DNA from: an uncultured Oscillospiraceae bacterium
GTDB taxonomy: Bacteria; Bacillota; Clostridia; Oscillospirales; Oscillospiraceae
DNA: 64,000 nt
Assembly: GCA_910578735.1 (NCBI GenBank)
Contig: CAJTSQ010000010.1
Coordinates: forward strand, 1-64,000
Direction: 5' to 3'
The translations under genes and the position numbers were made by a program. Positions within the stretch are counted from its first letter, which is position 1. Each line of letters begins with the position of its first letter. Shown here piece after piece: positions 57,367 to 64,000 of the stretch. Under the pieces are notes generated by a model. The model saw only the letters and a program-made list of their open reading frames with translations. It was not told where the DNA came from and searched no databases.

Positions 57367-58079
57367 AAAGAACATGGAAGCTGTCCCGGGGACAGAGGGT
57401 GGTCCGGAATCTGGCCGCCGCGCTCCTGCTGCTGGCGCTGGCCCTGGTTTTGGCGGGCTGGCCCGAGTGGATGGGCCTCTGGGCCTTCCGTCAGCTGGAG
57501 GCCAGCTATCTGCTGACCCCCTCCCGGGTGATCTGTGTGAACCGAGCCTATGACAAGAGCTGGGCCGCCTACCTGACCGAAGGGGAGGACTGGATTACGG
57601 TGGGGAGAGCTACCGCCGTGGAGTTTGAGGGTCTGCCCTTTCACCGGGCGGTGCCCGGCATCAACCACATACTGCCCAAGGAGGGCATCGCGGTGGCTGC
57701 CCTCCCCGGCCCCAATGAGGAGAGGGGCATGACGGTGGCCGTGTGGGGCGCGCCTCCGGAGGCGGTGTCCGGCACGCTGGAGGTGGACCTGATTGGGGTG
57801 GACGGCATCTTTTGGGAGTGCCCCCAGAAGGAGACCTTTTCCGCCCAGGGGGAGCGGCGGGAGGACGGCTGGATGCTTTTTCAGCTGGCCGGCCACCCGG
57901 AGGGGCACGGCGGACAGATGCACTGCGCCATGAGCTGCCTTTGGGACTGGGACGCCCGGAGGGTCTACGGCTTTGTGGGGGAGCACCCCTACCGGCTGAC
58001 CCTGACCGACGTCCGGGGAGGGGAGGTCCTGGCGCAGAGCGGTACCCTTCCGCCCAACCAGTGCCTGACCGGGCGGTAA
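57363..58079 (+). CDS. PadR-associated membrane protein B1
   Basis: The 238-residue protein has a basic N-terminus, one membrane helix near residues 17-37 (LAAALLLLALALVLAGWPEW) and an extracellular domain starting AFRQLEASYLLTPSRVICVN. The GTG start overlaps the A1 stop. A2/B2 downstream repeat the same arrangement. No enzymatic motif is seen. It may bind a ligand or form a complex with A1 at the membrane. Confidence 0.75.
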   Translation: MKRTWKLSRGQRVVRNLAAALLLLALALVLAGWPEWMGLWAFRQLEASYLLTPSRVICVNRAYDKSWAAYLTEGEDWITVGRATAVEFEGLPFHRAVPGINHILPKEGIAVAALPGPNEERGMTVAVWGAPPEAVSGTLEVDLIGVDGIFWECPQKETFSAQGERREDGWMLFQLAGHPEGHGGQMHCAMSCLWDWDARRVYGFVGEHPYRLTLTDVRGGEVLAQSGTLPPNQCLTGR

Positions 58080-58108
58080 CAAGGAAAATACATGAGGAGG
58101 TAAGGACT

Positions 58109-58960
58109 ATGGGGACAGGGGACTGGCTGGACCGGGCGGTATCCGGCATCCGCTTTGGCCCGGACCGAGCGGCGGTGCGGGCGGAGCTGAGTGCCCACCT
58201 GGAGGACAAATCCGCCGATCTCCAGCGTATTTTTCCCGATATCCCCCTGGATGAGGCCCAGGACCGGGCCCTGTCCGCCATGGGGGATCCGGAGGAACTG
58301 AAGGCGGAGCTGGCCAGGGTCCACCGGCCCTGGCTGGGCTGGCTGTGGTACACCTGCCGGGGGATGCTGCTGGCTGCTGCGGCGGCGTGGCTGATCTTCG
58401 CCGGACTGCCCGCCTTGATGGGCGGCGGCGAAGATGTGCGGAGCTATTACTATGACAGCTGGTATCGGGGCGTCCAGCCCGGCGAGTGGGCCCCGCCCGC
58501 TCCGGTGGAGGCGGGGGGCTTTACCCTGGAGATTACCCGGGCCTCCCGGTGGGAGGAGACCATCCTGGACCTGGGGGTCTCGGAGGAGGAGCGGTGGGGG
58601 TGGGAGAGCGCCTCCATGACCCTGCGGATCACCGCCCGCCTCCCCTGGGAACGGCCCCCGGAGACCGTCCACAGCCTGGAGCAGTGGATGACGGCAGCGG
58701 ACAGCGGAGGACGGAAATTCTCCTTCCGCCCGGACCCGGAGGCGGAATTTTTCAGCGACCAGCCCCTTCAGGGGACGGAGACGGGGCTGTGCTGGCGGGA
58801 GTATGAGCTGATCTGCCGGGACATCACCCCGGGGGCGGAGTGGATTGAGCTGCGCTATGACTTTGGCGGCAATGCCTTCACCCTTCGGGCGGATATCCCG
58901 GAGCGGAGCAGCTATGGCAGCAGCCGGGTTTTGAGCGGGACGGAGGAGGGGACGGCATGA
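58109..58960 (+). CDS. PadR-associated membrane protein A2 (paralogue of A1)
   Basis: The 283-residue protein repeats the layout of A1: cytoplasmic helical prefix domain (SGIRFGPDRAAVRAELSAHL, LDEAQDRALSAMGDPEELKA), RPWLGWLW, one membrane helix near residues 80-100 and an extracellular domain. Its first 80 residues are strikingly similar to A1, while the outer domain has diverged. It follows B1 by 29 bases with GAGGAGG upstream. Confidence 0.8.
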   Translation: MGTGDWLDRAVSGIRFGPDRAAVRAELSAHLEDKSADLQRIFPDIPLDEAQDRALSAMGDPEELKAELARVHRPWLGWLWYTCRGMLLAAAAAWLIFAGLPALMGGGEDVRSYYYDSWYRGVQPGEWAPPAPVEAGGFTLEITRASRWEETILDLGVSEEERWGWESASMTLRITARLPWERPPETVHSLEQWMTAADSGGRKFSFRPDPEAEFFSDQPLQGTETGLCWREYELICRDITPGAEWIELRYDFGGNAFTLRADIPERSSYGSSRVLSGTEEGTA

Positions 58961-59703
58961 GAGAAAGGTGGAACCGGGCGCGCCTGCGCCTGAACGGCCT
59001 GCTCACCCGGCGGCGGCGGATCGTCCTGGACCTGCTGCTGACGGCGGCAGTGCTGGGGCTGACCTGGGCCTGGTCGGGCTGGCCCCTGCCCGGAGAGGCC
59101 GCCTTCCGGCGCCTGGAGCGGCAGAACTTCCTCAGCCCTGGAGAAATTGTTTTCCACCAGCCCGGCGGCCGGGATTTTTCCGGGGCCGGCCGGCTGGCCA
59201 AGGAGATTTATATCAGTCTGGGGGAGGACTGGGCAGCGGTGGGCTATCTGGACAACCAGGGGGACTACCGCTATATGAAGCCCGTGGGGCCAGGGACCTA
59301 CACCATGGTCCCGGTAGAGGCCCAGTGGATGGAGCTGTGGGCCCTGGAGCCCGGCCCGGTGGTGGTGCCGCTGCTCTTTCCCGTCCGGGATCCGGAGGGG
59401 ACGGATGCCCTGGGCTGGGGGGCGGCCGCCCTCCGCCTGCCCGCCGAGACCGCCGGAGGGGTACTGCGCCTCACCGACCGGGAGGGGCGGGAGCATGTTC
59501 TCACCGGGGCGCGCTGCGAGGAGGGCGCTCTGTGGTTCTGGGAGGTGAACGACAGGGAGAAGCAGTACTACGAAGGGACGAACCTGTATGTGCTGGGCCC
59601 GCCCTGGATGCCCGGGCTGGACTACTCCTTGGAGCTGTATGACGAGGCGGGAGAGGCCGTGGCCCGGCTGGACGGGACGGTCCTTCAGGAGAGAGAAGGC
59701 TAG
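58957..59703 (+). CDS. PadR-associated membrane protein B2 (paralogue of B1)
   Basis: The 248-residue protein repeats B1: basic N-terminus, one membrane helix near residues 23-42 (IVLDLLLTAAVLGLTWAWSG), then AAFRRLERQNFLSPGEIVFH matching B1 at the same place. The start overlaps A2 by four bases (ATGA), as B1 overlaps A1. The outer domains differ more than the membrane-proximal parts. A terminator follows. Confidence 0.75.
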   Translation: MRERWNRARLRLNGLLTRRRRIVLDLLLTAAVLGLTWAWSGWPLPGEAAFRRLERQNFLSPGEIVFHQPGGRDFSGAGRLAKEIYISLGEDWAAVGYLDNQGDYRYMKPVGPGTYTMVPVEAQWMELWALEPGPVVVPLLFPVRDPEGTDALGWGAAALRLPAETAGGVLRLTDREGREHVLTGARCEEGALWFWEVNDREKQYYEGTNLYVLGPPWMPGLDYSLELYDEAGEAVARLDGTVLQEREG

Positions 59704-59711
59704 TCTATATG

Positions 59712-59747
59712 AAAAACGGCCCTGTGCTTTCACAGGGCCGTTCCGTT
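59712..59747. terminator. Bidirectional terminator
   Basis: AACGGCCCTGTG pairs with CACAGGGCCGTT around CTTT. AAAAA on its left gives a T-tract for the minus-strand glycosyltransferase gene, and it also ends the PadR operon. Confidence 0.8.
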
Positions 59748-59760
59748 TGCGGGGGCGGAA

Positions 59761-60795
59761 TCAGCGTTTCTTCTTTCGGCTGGCGAAGTTGCTCTGCGCA
59801 ATGAAGCTGACCAGGTAGAGCAGGCACTCCACCACAATCTTCATAACGGCGGCGGGCAGGCTCAGCACATCCACCAGCAGGAACATCAGCCCCGTGTTGA
59901 GGGCCAGCACGCACAGGGCCAGCTTCAGGTAGTTCCAGGCGGTGTAGCTGGTCCCGCCGGCCTTGAAGACAAGGCTGCGGTTGACCAGAAAGTTTACCGT
60001 GGCGCTAAAAATCCGGGCGAGTACGGTAGCGGGGACAGTGACATGGAACAGCAGGTAGTACAGCGCATTGAAGGCGGCGTAGTCCAGCGCAAAGGAGAGC
60101 AGGGAGGAGAGAAGAAATTTGGGCAGGTCCCGGAACAGAATGCGGTAGATTTTTATCCCGTCCGCCAGGGGGCGGAAGTGGGAGGACTGGTTTTGGTCCA
60201 AGTAGATGGTCTGGATGGGAATTTCCAGAATGCCGTCGGGGAAGAGCAGCCGACTGTTGAGCAGCATCTCCATCTCATACTCATACCGATCCCCGGCCAG
60301 CTCCAGCAGGGCAGGCATACTGTCCGGGGTGAGGGGGATGCCTCGCAGGCCGGTCTGGGTGTCTTGCAGGCTGATGCCGTGGAGAATGCGGAAAAGCTTT
60401 TGGGTGATGGAGTTCCCCGCCCGGGAGCGGGGGACCATCTGTGCGATGTCCCGGGCTCCCATCACCAGTTGAGAGGGGTGTTCTGCCAGCGCCTGGGCGA
60501 TGCGGCAGATGTCGTCGATTGAGTGCTGGCCGTCAGCGTCAGCAGTGATGACGGCTTGGAACCCCTCCCGGGCCATATGGGCGATGCCCGTCTTCAGGGC
60601 CCGGCCCTTGCCGCAGTTCTGGGGGTGGCGGAGGACGGGAACCCCCATCTGCTCCAGCTGCTGAAACAATGAAAGATTGACCGTACTGCCGTCGTTGACG
60701 ACCAGTACGTCCAGGCCGCGGTTCTGGGTACCCAGAACCAGGTCTATCAGCCGGTGATCCGGCTGATAGACCGGAATCAATACTCCGCAACGCAT
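59761..60795 (-). CDS. Glycosyltransferase family 2 fused to a GtrA membrane domain
   Basis: The 344-residue protein joins a dolichol-phosphate-mannose-synthase-like family 2 domain (residues 1-215: VLIPVYQPDHRLIDLVLGTQ, VLVVNDGST, ADADGQHSIDDICRI) to a four-helix GtrA domain (residues about 220-340: SSLLSFALDYAAFNALYYLL). Such fusions load sugars onto undecaprenyl phosphate and flip or retain the product for cell-wall glycosylation. The following gene encodes a large polytopic protein that could be the lipid-linked-sugar-dependent transferase. The two are separated by 22 bases. Confidence 0.9.
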   Translation of the reverse strand: MRCGVLIPVYQPDHRLIDLVLGTQNRGLDVLVVNDGSTVNLSLFQQLEQMGVPVLRHPQNCGKGRALKTGIAHMAREGFQAVITADADGQHSIDDICRIAQALAEHPSQLVMGARDIAQMVPRSRAGNSITQKLFRILHGISLQDTQTGLRGIPLTPDSMPALLELAGDRYEYEMEMLLNSRLLFPDGILEIPIQTIYLDQNQSSHFRPLADGIKIYRILFRDLPKFLLSSLLSFALDYAAFNALYYLLFHVTVPATVLARIFSATVNFLVNRSLVFKAGGTSYTAWNYLKLALCVLALNTGLMFLLVDVLSLPAAVMKIVVECLLYLVSFIAQSNFASRKKKR

Positions 60796-60817
60796 GATAA
60801 ATCATCTCCTGTTCCGA

Positions 60818-62623
60818 TCAGCCGGTAAGCTCCCGCACGAGGGTCAGCTGATTGGTATCATCTTTATAGTACAGGCCGGGCTCCTCCGGCACCATAATTC
60901 CTGCCTGGGCCAGGGCCTCCTCTGCCCAGGCGCTGGGCTCCAGCCACAGAATGTAGCAGGGATCGTTTTCCCCGGTGTAGTAGCTCTCCCTCCAGTAGTT
61001 CTCGTTGAGCGGCCAGATGCCGGACTGGAAGAAGGCGTAGCGCAGCACGTAGTACATCAGGCCGTGGGATACCCGGTCGTAGTCCACACAGGCCAGCATG
61101 GGGGGGCGCTCCTCCGGCAACTGGCCCTCTAATTGATCCGCAGCAGAGAGGGTCCTGCTTACGGCAGCGGCCTGGTTGAGGCGATGGTAGGTCTGCCACC
61201 GGGCGGGCAGCCAAGTGAGCCGGCCGGCCAGCAGAACACAGCAGGCCAGCGCGCCCAGGCCCAGGGCAAAGCGGCGAGGCGGCAGGGCGGCCAGCGGGTC
61301 CTCCTCCCCGTCCATCAACAGGGCGGTGAAGGGCAGGCCCAGCTGGTAGATCATCACCGTGCCGAAGTAGCGGGGGAAGGAGGCCACCACCAGGCTCTCC
61401 TCCTCCGACATCATGAAGATGTACATGGCTGTCAGGCACAGGCTGTAGAACAGGACGCAGCCCCAGGAGAAGGGAATAAGGGCCCGGGCCCGGCGGGGGA
61501 GGCTGATCCTGCGGAATACCGCCGCCAGAAACAGGGCCAGCAGGAGCAGGTTGACCAGAAAGAAAAACCGGCTGCAGGAGTTAGACCAGGTCACGTAGGC
61601 GTGAAGCAGGGCCTTGGGGAAGTCGCTCCAGAATTGGGCGGACTTCCCCTGGAGCTTGTCGGCGAAGTTGGACAGGGTGAGCTGAAACTGGTTGCTGGAT
61701 ACCGCCTGCCCGAAAGTCCGGCTGACGTGGAGGTGAAAGGACAGGTAGGCGGCCCCGCAGGTTCCGGCCAGAGCCAGCAGGTGGGCCCGGATGGCGGGGC
61801 GTTCCGGACGGCGGTATTTCAGCACTACCAGCAGAGCGGCGTGGAGGATCAGCAGCATGGCTCCGCTCATTTTGGTCAGGATCAGCAGTCCGCCCAGCAG
61901 AGCCTGGGGGAGGGCGGTTTTCTTGGAGAAGCCGTCGTCCCAAAGGGCCAGGATGCCCATGGCCAGCAGGATGAAGCCCAGCAGGGCATCTACATAGAGG
62001 TTGCGGAAGTGTTCCACAATTACAGTCAGCACTCCAAACACCAGCAGGAGCCGGACCAGGAGATTCCGCCGCCGGTCCCACTGGGCCCCCACAAAGCAGC
62101 AGGAGACCATGGCGCCCTCCAGAATGTTCATGGCCAGCACCATCTGCCGTTCCCCAAAGCCCAGGAACTGGAGCAGGTAGTACTCATAAAGGGCGGTGGC
62201 CGGGGGGTAGTTGGTGAAAAGGACCATGGTCCCCTCGCCTGGCAGGGCGTCGGTGCGGTACAGCTCCTTGACGATTACCGCCCAGTGGGAGAAGTTGTCG
62301 TAGCCCACCGGGGTGAGATTCCAGTTAGCCAGGGCAAAGAAAAGGACATAGAGGAAGAAAAAGGCGACCCCCGGCGTCAGAAATTCCCGCCAGAGCCCCC
62401 GGTCCCGAAAGGCGCACCAGGCCAGGGCGGCCAGGCCAAAGAGGGTCACCCCGTATACCCCTGCCCGCAGCAGTCCTGCCAGGGCCAGTACATACAGGAC
62501 AAGCACCTGTCCCGCCAAGGCCAGGGCGGGACAGAAGACGGCCGGCAGCCGGGAGGTCCGCCGGACAAAGGCGACTGTGCCCGCCAGAGAAGCGAGCAGC
62601 ACTAGACCCAAGACAATGCGCAT
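60818..62623 (-). CDS. Polytopic membrane protein, putative lipid-linked-sugar glycosyltransferase
   Basis: The 601-residue protein has about 11-13 hydrophobic segments and a soluble C-terminal part of about 120 residues. An early loop carries NLTPVGYDNFSHWAVIVKEL, whose Asp and His resemble the first extracytoplasmic loop of GT-C transferases. I chose MRIVLGLVLL as start because AAGGGA is 12 bases away, whereas an ATG four codons earlier touches it. Its position upstream of the GT2-GtrA gene, in the same operon, supports a role in transferring a polyprenyl-phosphate-linked sugar to a surface polymer. Confidence 0.75.
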   Translation of the reverse strand: MRIVLGLVLLASLAGTVAFVRRTSRLPAVFCPALALAGQVLVLYVLALAGLLRAGVYGVTLFGLAALAWCAFRDRGLWREFLTPGVAFFFLYVLFFALANWNLTPVGYDNFSHWAVIVKELYRTDALPGEGTMVLFTNYPPATALYEYYLLQFLGFGERQMVLAMNILEGAMVSCCFVGAQWDRRRNLLVRLLLVFGVLTVIVEHFRNLYVDALLGFILLAMGILALWDDGFSKKTALPQALLGGLLILTKMSGAMLLILHAALLVVLKYRRPERPAIRAHLLALAGTCGAAYLSFHLHVSRTFGQAVSSNQFQLTLSNFADKLQGKSAQFWSDFPKALLHAYVTWSNSCSRFFFLVNLLLLALFLAAVFRRISLPRRARALIPFSWGCVLFYSLCLTAMYIFMMSEEESLVVASFPRYFGTVMIYQLGLPFTALLMDGEEDPLAALPPRRFALGLGALACCVLLAGRLTWLPARWQTYHRLNQAAAVSRTLSAADQLEGQLPEERPPMLACVDYDRVSHGLMYYVLRYAFFQSGIWPLNENYWRESYYTGENDPCYILWLEPSAWAEEALAQAGIMVPEEPGLYYKDDTNQLTLVRELTG

Positions 62624-62807
62624 GAAGATAACCATTCCCTTCCAGCTGATTGCTGAGATTAGAATATCACAAAACCGGGCCGGTTACAAGTTTTTTGGCG
62701 ATTTTATGGTCTGGCCCGGAGGGCGGGACCAAAGGGGGGTTGGCGAGATGGACAAAGGGAACCGGGGCAAACAAAGGAAAATAGGGCAGAAAACTTAAAA
62801 AATATAG

Positions 62808-62836
62808 TTGACATACACGGGAGCGTGTAGTATGAT
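62808..62836 (+). promoter_or_regulatory. Strong promoter of the S10 operon
   Basis: TTGACA and TATGAT are separated by 17 bases, about 275 bases upstream of rpsJ. Confidence 0.75.
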
Positions 62837-62973
62837 AATCAAGCGCCTGCAAGGGCGTGCCCTGCGATGATGCGGGAGATTGCTCAGAAATGAGGTAACT
62901 TCCGCGGAGTATGTCCGACGATCGGGCGGCTGAGAGAGTGCTGTACGCGGCGTATATCGCCTGGTACGGTAAG

Positions 62974-63001
62974 AACCGGCCTGTTATTGCGCCGGTTTTT
63001 T
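62974..63001 (+). terminator. Attenuator-type terminator in the S10 leader
   Basis: AACCGGC pairs with GCCGGTT around a ten-base loop and is followed by TTTTTT. It lies between the promoter and rpsJ, so it must be bypassed for expression. A following GGCCGG could compete for pairing. Confidence 0.65.
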
Positions 63002-63110
63002 CGTGGCCGGAAGTGATACGCACGGAAACGTGTACACCTTCCACTCACCGTACGGAGGACGAGCAAGACCCAAAACTCAACTTCGTATGAATCAAGGAGG
63101 AACAAACAAC

Positions 63111-63425
63111 ATGGCAGCTCAGAAAGAAATGATCCGCATCCGGCTCAAGGCCTATGACCACCAGCTCATCGACCAGAGCGCCGAGAAGATCGTGGAGACC
63201 GCCAAGCGCTCCGGCGCCAACGTCTCCGGCCCCATCCCCCTGCCCACCAAGAAGGAAGTGGTCACCATCCTGCGGGCCGTCCACAAGTATAAGGACAGTC
63301 GGGAGCAGTTCGAGCGCCGCATCCACAAGCGCCTCATCGACGTCATCAAGCCCTCCCCCAAGACGGTGGAGGCCCTGATGAGCCTGGAGCTTCCCGCCGG
63401 TGTGGAGATCGAGATTAAGCTGTAA
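63111..63425 (+). CDS. rpsJ: 30S ribosomal protein S10
   Basis: The 104-residue protein (MAAQKEMIRIRLKAYDHQLI, then GPIPLPTKKEVVTILRAVHK) is S10/NusE, part of the 30S head and of the NusB-NusE antitermination complex. AAGGAGG precedes the ATG. It is the first gene of the S10 operon; rplC follows after an unusually long gap of 213 bases. Confidence 0.98.
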   Translation: MAAQKEMIRIRLKAYDHQLIDQSAEKIVETAKRSGANVSGPIPLPTKKEVVTILRAVHKYKDSREQFERRIHKRLIDVIKPSPKTVEALMSLELPAGVEIEIKL

Positions 63426-63438
63426 TTTTCCCGGGGAG

Positions 63439-63494
63439 GGACGCATCATGATGCGTCCGCGATATGTCCGGCGGGGCGGACGCTTCATGAAGCG
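63439..63494. repeat. Two palindromes in the rpsJ-rplC gap
   Basis: GGACGCATCATGATGCGTCC (63439-63458) is a perfect 20-bp palindrome, and CGCTTCATGAAGCG (63481-63494) a perfect 14-bp one 22 bases later. Each could form a short hairpin with almost no loop in RNA or serve as a protein site in DNA. The rest of the 213-base gap (63426-63638) holds no convincing gene. Confidence 0.55.
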
Positions 63495-63638
63495 CTCCCG
63501 CAGGCCGGAAATCAATTTTTGTGTACCCGCAGCCTGTCGCCAATCGAGACAGGCGGGTCAAGTCGCCGGAGCAATAGCCCCAGCCCAATGGGAGCCAACT
63601 CCGCCGACCAATAACCTTTATTAGGAGGAAACATCCCA

Positions 63639-64000
63639 ATGGAGAAAGCGATCATCGGCAAAAAGATCGGCATGACCCAGATCTTCGATGAAGCCGGCCG
63701 GGTGGTGCCCGTCACCCTGATCCAGGCCGGCCCCTGCACCGTGGTGCAGAAGAAGACCGCCGAGAAGGATGGCTACGACGCCATTCAGCTGGGATTCCAG
63801 GAGATTCCCGAGCGCAAGCTCACCAGGCCTGAGCTGGGCCACCAGAAGAAGGCCGGCCTCACCGAGTACAAGAAGGTCCTCAAGGAGTTCCCCCTGAAGG
63901 ACTGCTCCAAGTATCAGGTGGGCGACGTGCTCACCGCCAACGTCTTCGCCGCCGGCGACTTCGTTGACGTGACCGGCACCAGCAAGGGCCACGGCTTCCA
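63639..64000 (+). CDS. rplC: 50S ribosomal protein L3 (partial, runs off the window)
   Basis: The first 120 residues of L3 are present (MEKAIIGKKIGMTQIFDEAG, then VPVTLIQAGPCTVVQKKT). The sequence stops at the window edge inside the conserved VTGTSKGHGF region near the glutamine that is methylated in L3 proteins. TTAGGAGGAA precedes the ATG. It continues the S10 operon. Confidence 0.97.
   Translation, partial: MEKAIIGKKIGMTQIFDEAGRVVPVTLIQAGPCTVVQKKTAEKDGYDAIQLGFQEIPERKLTRPELGHQKKAGLTEYKKVLKEFPLKDCSKYQVGDVLTANVFAAGDFVDVTGTSKGHGF

Larger units (their letters stand above)
62624..63110 (+). promoter_or_regulatory. 487-base region with the S10-operon promoter and structured leader
   Basis: No gene is visible. 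A strong promoter occurs at 62808-62836 (TTGACA, 17 bases, TATGAT). The leader from about 62843 to 63110 is some 270 bases long. It is GC-rich with several pairing segments and contains a terminator-like hairpin at 62974-63001. Downstream lies a CACG-GAAA-CGTG tetraloop hairpin near 63021-63032, then AAGGAGG before rpsJ. The layout fits ribosomal-protein autoregulation by attenuation (L4-type leaders are known upstream of S10 operons). The exact RNA class was not verified. Confidence 0.5.

Noticed and set aside
63400..63624. A 74-codon frame between rpsJ and rplC
   Set aside because: It starts inside rpsJ, lacks a ribosome binding site and its composition follows the palindromes rather than protein-coding bias.
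1..64000. CRISPR arrays, tRNA or rRNA genes
   Set aside because: I saw no regularly spaced direct repeats and no cloverleaf or rRNA sequence in any gap. A covariance scan could still find something I missed.

Overview
The window is a chromosomal segment of a GC-rich, Gram-positive, spore-forming anaerobe of the class Clostridia. The best fit is a gut Oscillospiraceae relative (Flavonifractor / Lawsonibacter / Pseudoflavonifractor-like). The reasons are SpoIID, RNase Y, an EFR1-type ferredoxin, an SLH-domain secreted protein, many XRE/PadR/GntR one-component regulators, GC-rich codon use with strong GGAGG ribosome binding sites, and the rpsF-ssb-rpsR and S10-L3 ribosomal clusters. The lineage is inferred from gene content, not from a search.

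Layout. 1-12.5 kb is mostly housekeeping: a serine recombinase beside a 30-bp palindrome, pta, lepA, spoIID, rny, gap, an orphan histidine kinase and rpsF-ssb-rpsR. 12.6-16.3 kb holds an M20 amidohydrolase, a MATE exporter and a ribokinase-like kinase. 16.8-34.6 kb is the accessory centrepiece. It starts with a ribose-type ABC importer followed by methylthioribose kinase (mtnK) and methylthioribose-1-phosphate isomerase (mtnA). A divergent DeoR-family repressor comes next. After it is a tightly packed bacterial microcompartment (BMC) operon: split transketolase, RuBisCO-like protein, class II aldolase, PduL phosphotransacylase, CoA-acylating aldehyde dehydrogenase, PduS/RnfC-like Fe-S flavoprotein, five shell proteins (one BMC-H, one BMC-T, three BMC-P), an RbsD/FucU mutarotase and a second class II aldolase. 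34.7-36.3 kb is a lower-GC DUF262/DUF1524 (GmrSD-like) putative defence gene. 36.4-40.6 kb has dhaKL, a ROK-like kinase and a PHP-domain phosphatase preceded by a coupled 21-residue leader ORF. 40.9-46.4 kb is a MacAB-like exporter operon ending in an SLH protein. 46.5-49.1 kb has an aldo/keto reductase and a PfkB kinase plus D-lyxose isomerase pair. 49.2-52.1 kb has a GntR-controlled ABC transporter, a candidate small RNA and an EFR1 protein. 52.2-62.6 kb has glf, glycosyltransferases, small regulators with clear operators, and a PadR operon containing a tandemly duplicated two-gene membrane module. The window ends in the S10 operon (rpsJ, partial rplC) behind a long leader containing a terminator.

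How the BMC region may work (inference). The importer would take up a 5-deoxypentose such as 5-methylthioribose or 5-deoxyribose, which are by-products of S-adenosylmethionine chemistry. MtnK and MtnA would convert it to the 1-phospho-ketose. The aldolase would split this into dihydroxyacetone phosphate and a volatile aldehyde. Aldehyde dehydrogenase and PduL would oxidise the aldehyde to an acyl phosphate inside the shell, with the PduS-like protein reoxidising NADH. The aldolase (C-terminus), PduL (N-terminus) and the dehydrogenase (N-terminus) each carry a helix resembling an encapsulation peptide, which supports that assignment. The RuBisCO-like protein and the split transketolase are not explained by this simple route and are the most novel part of the window.
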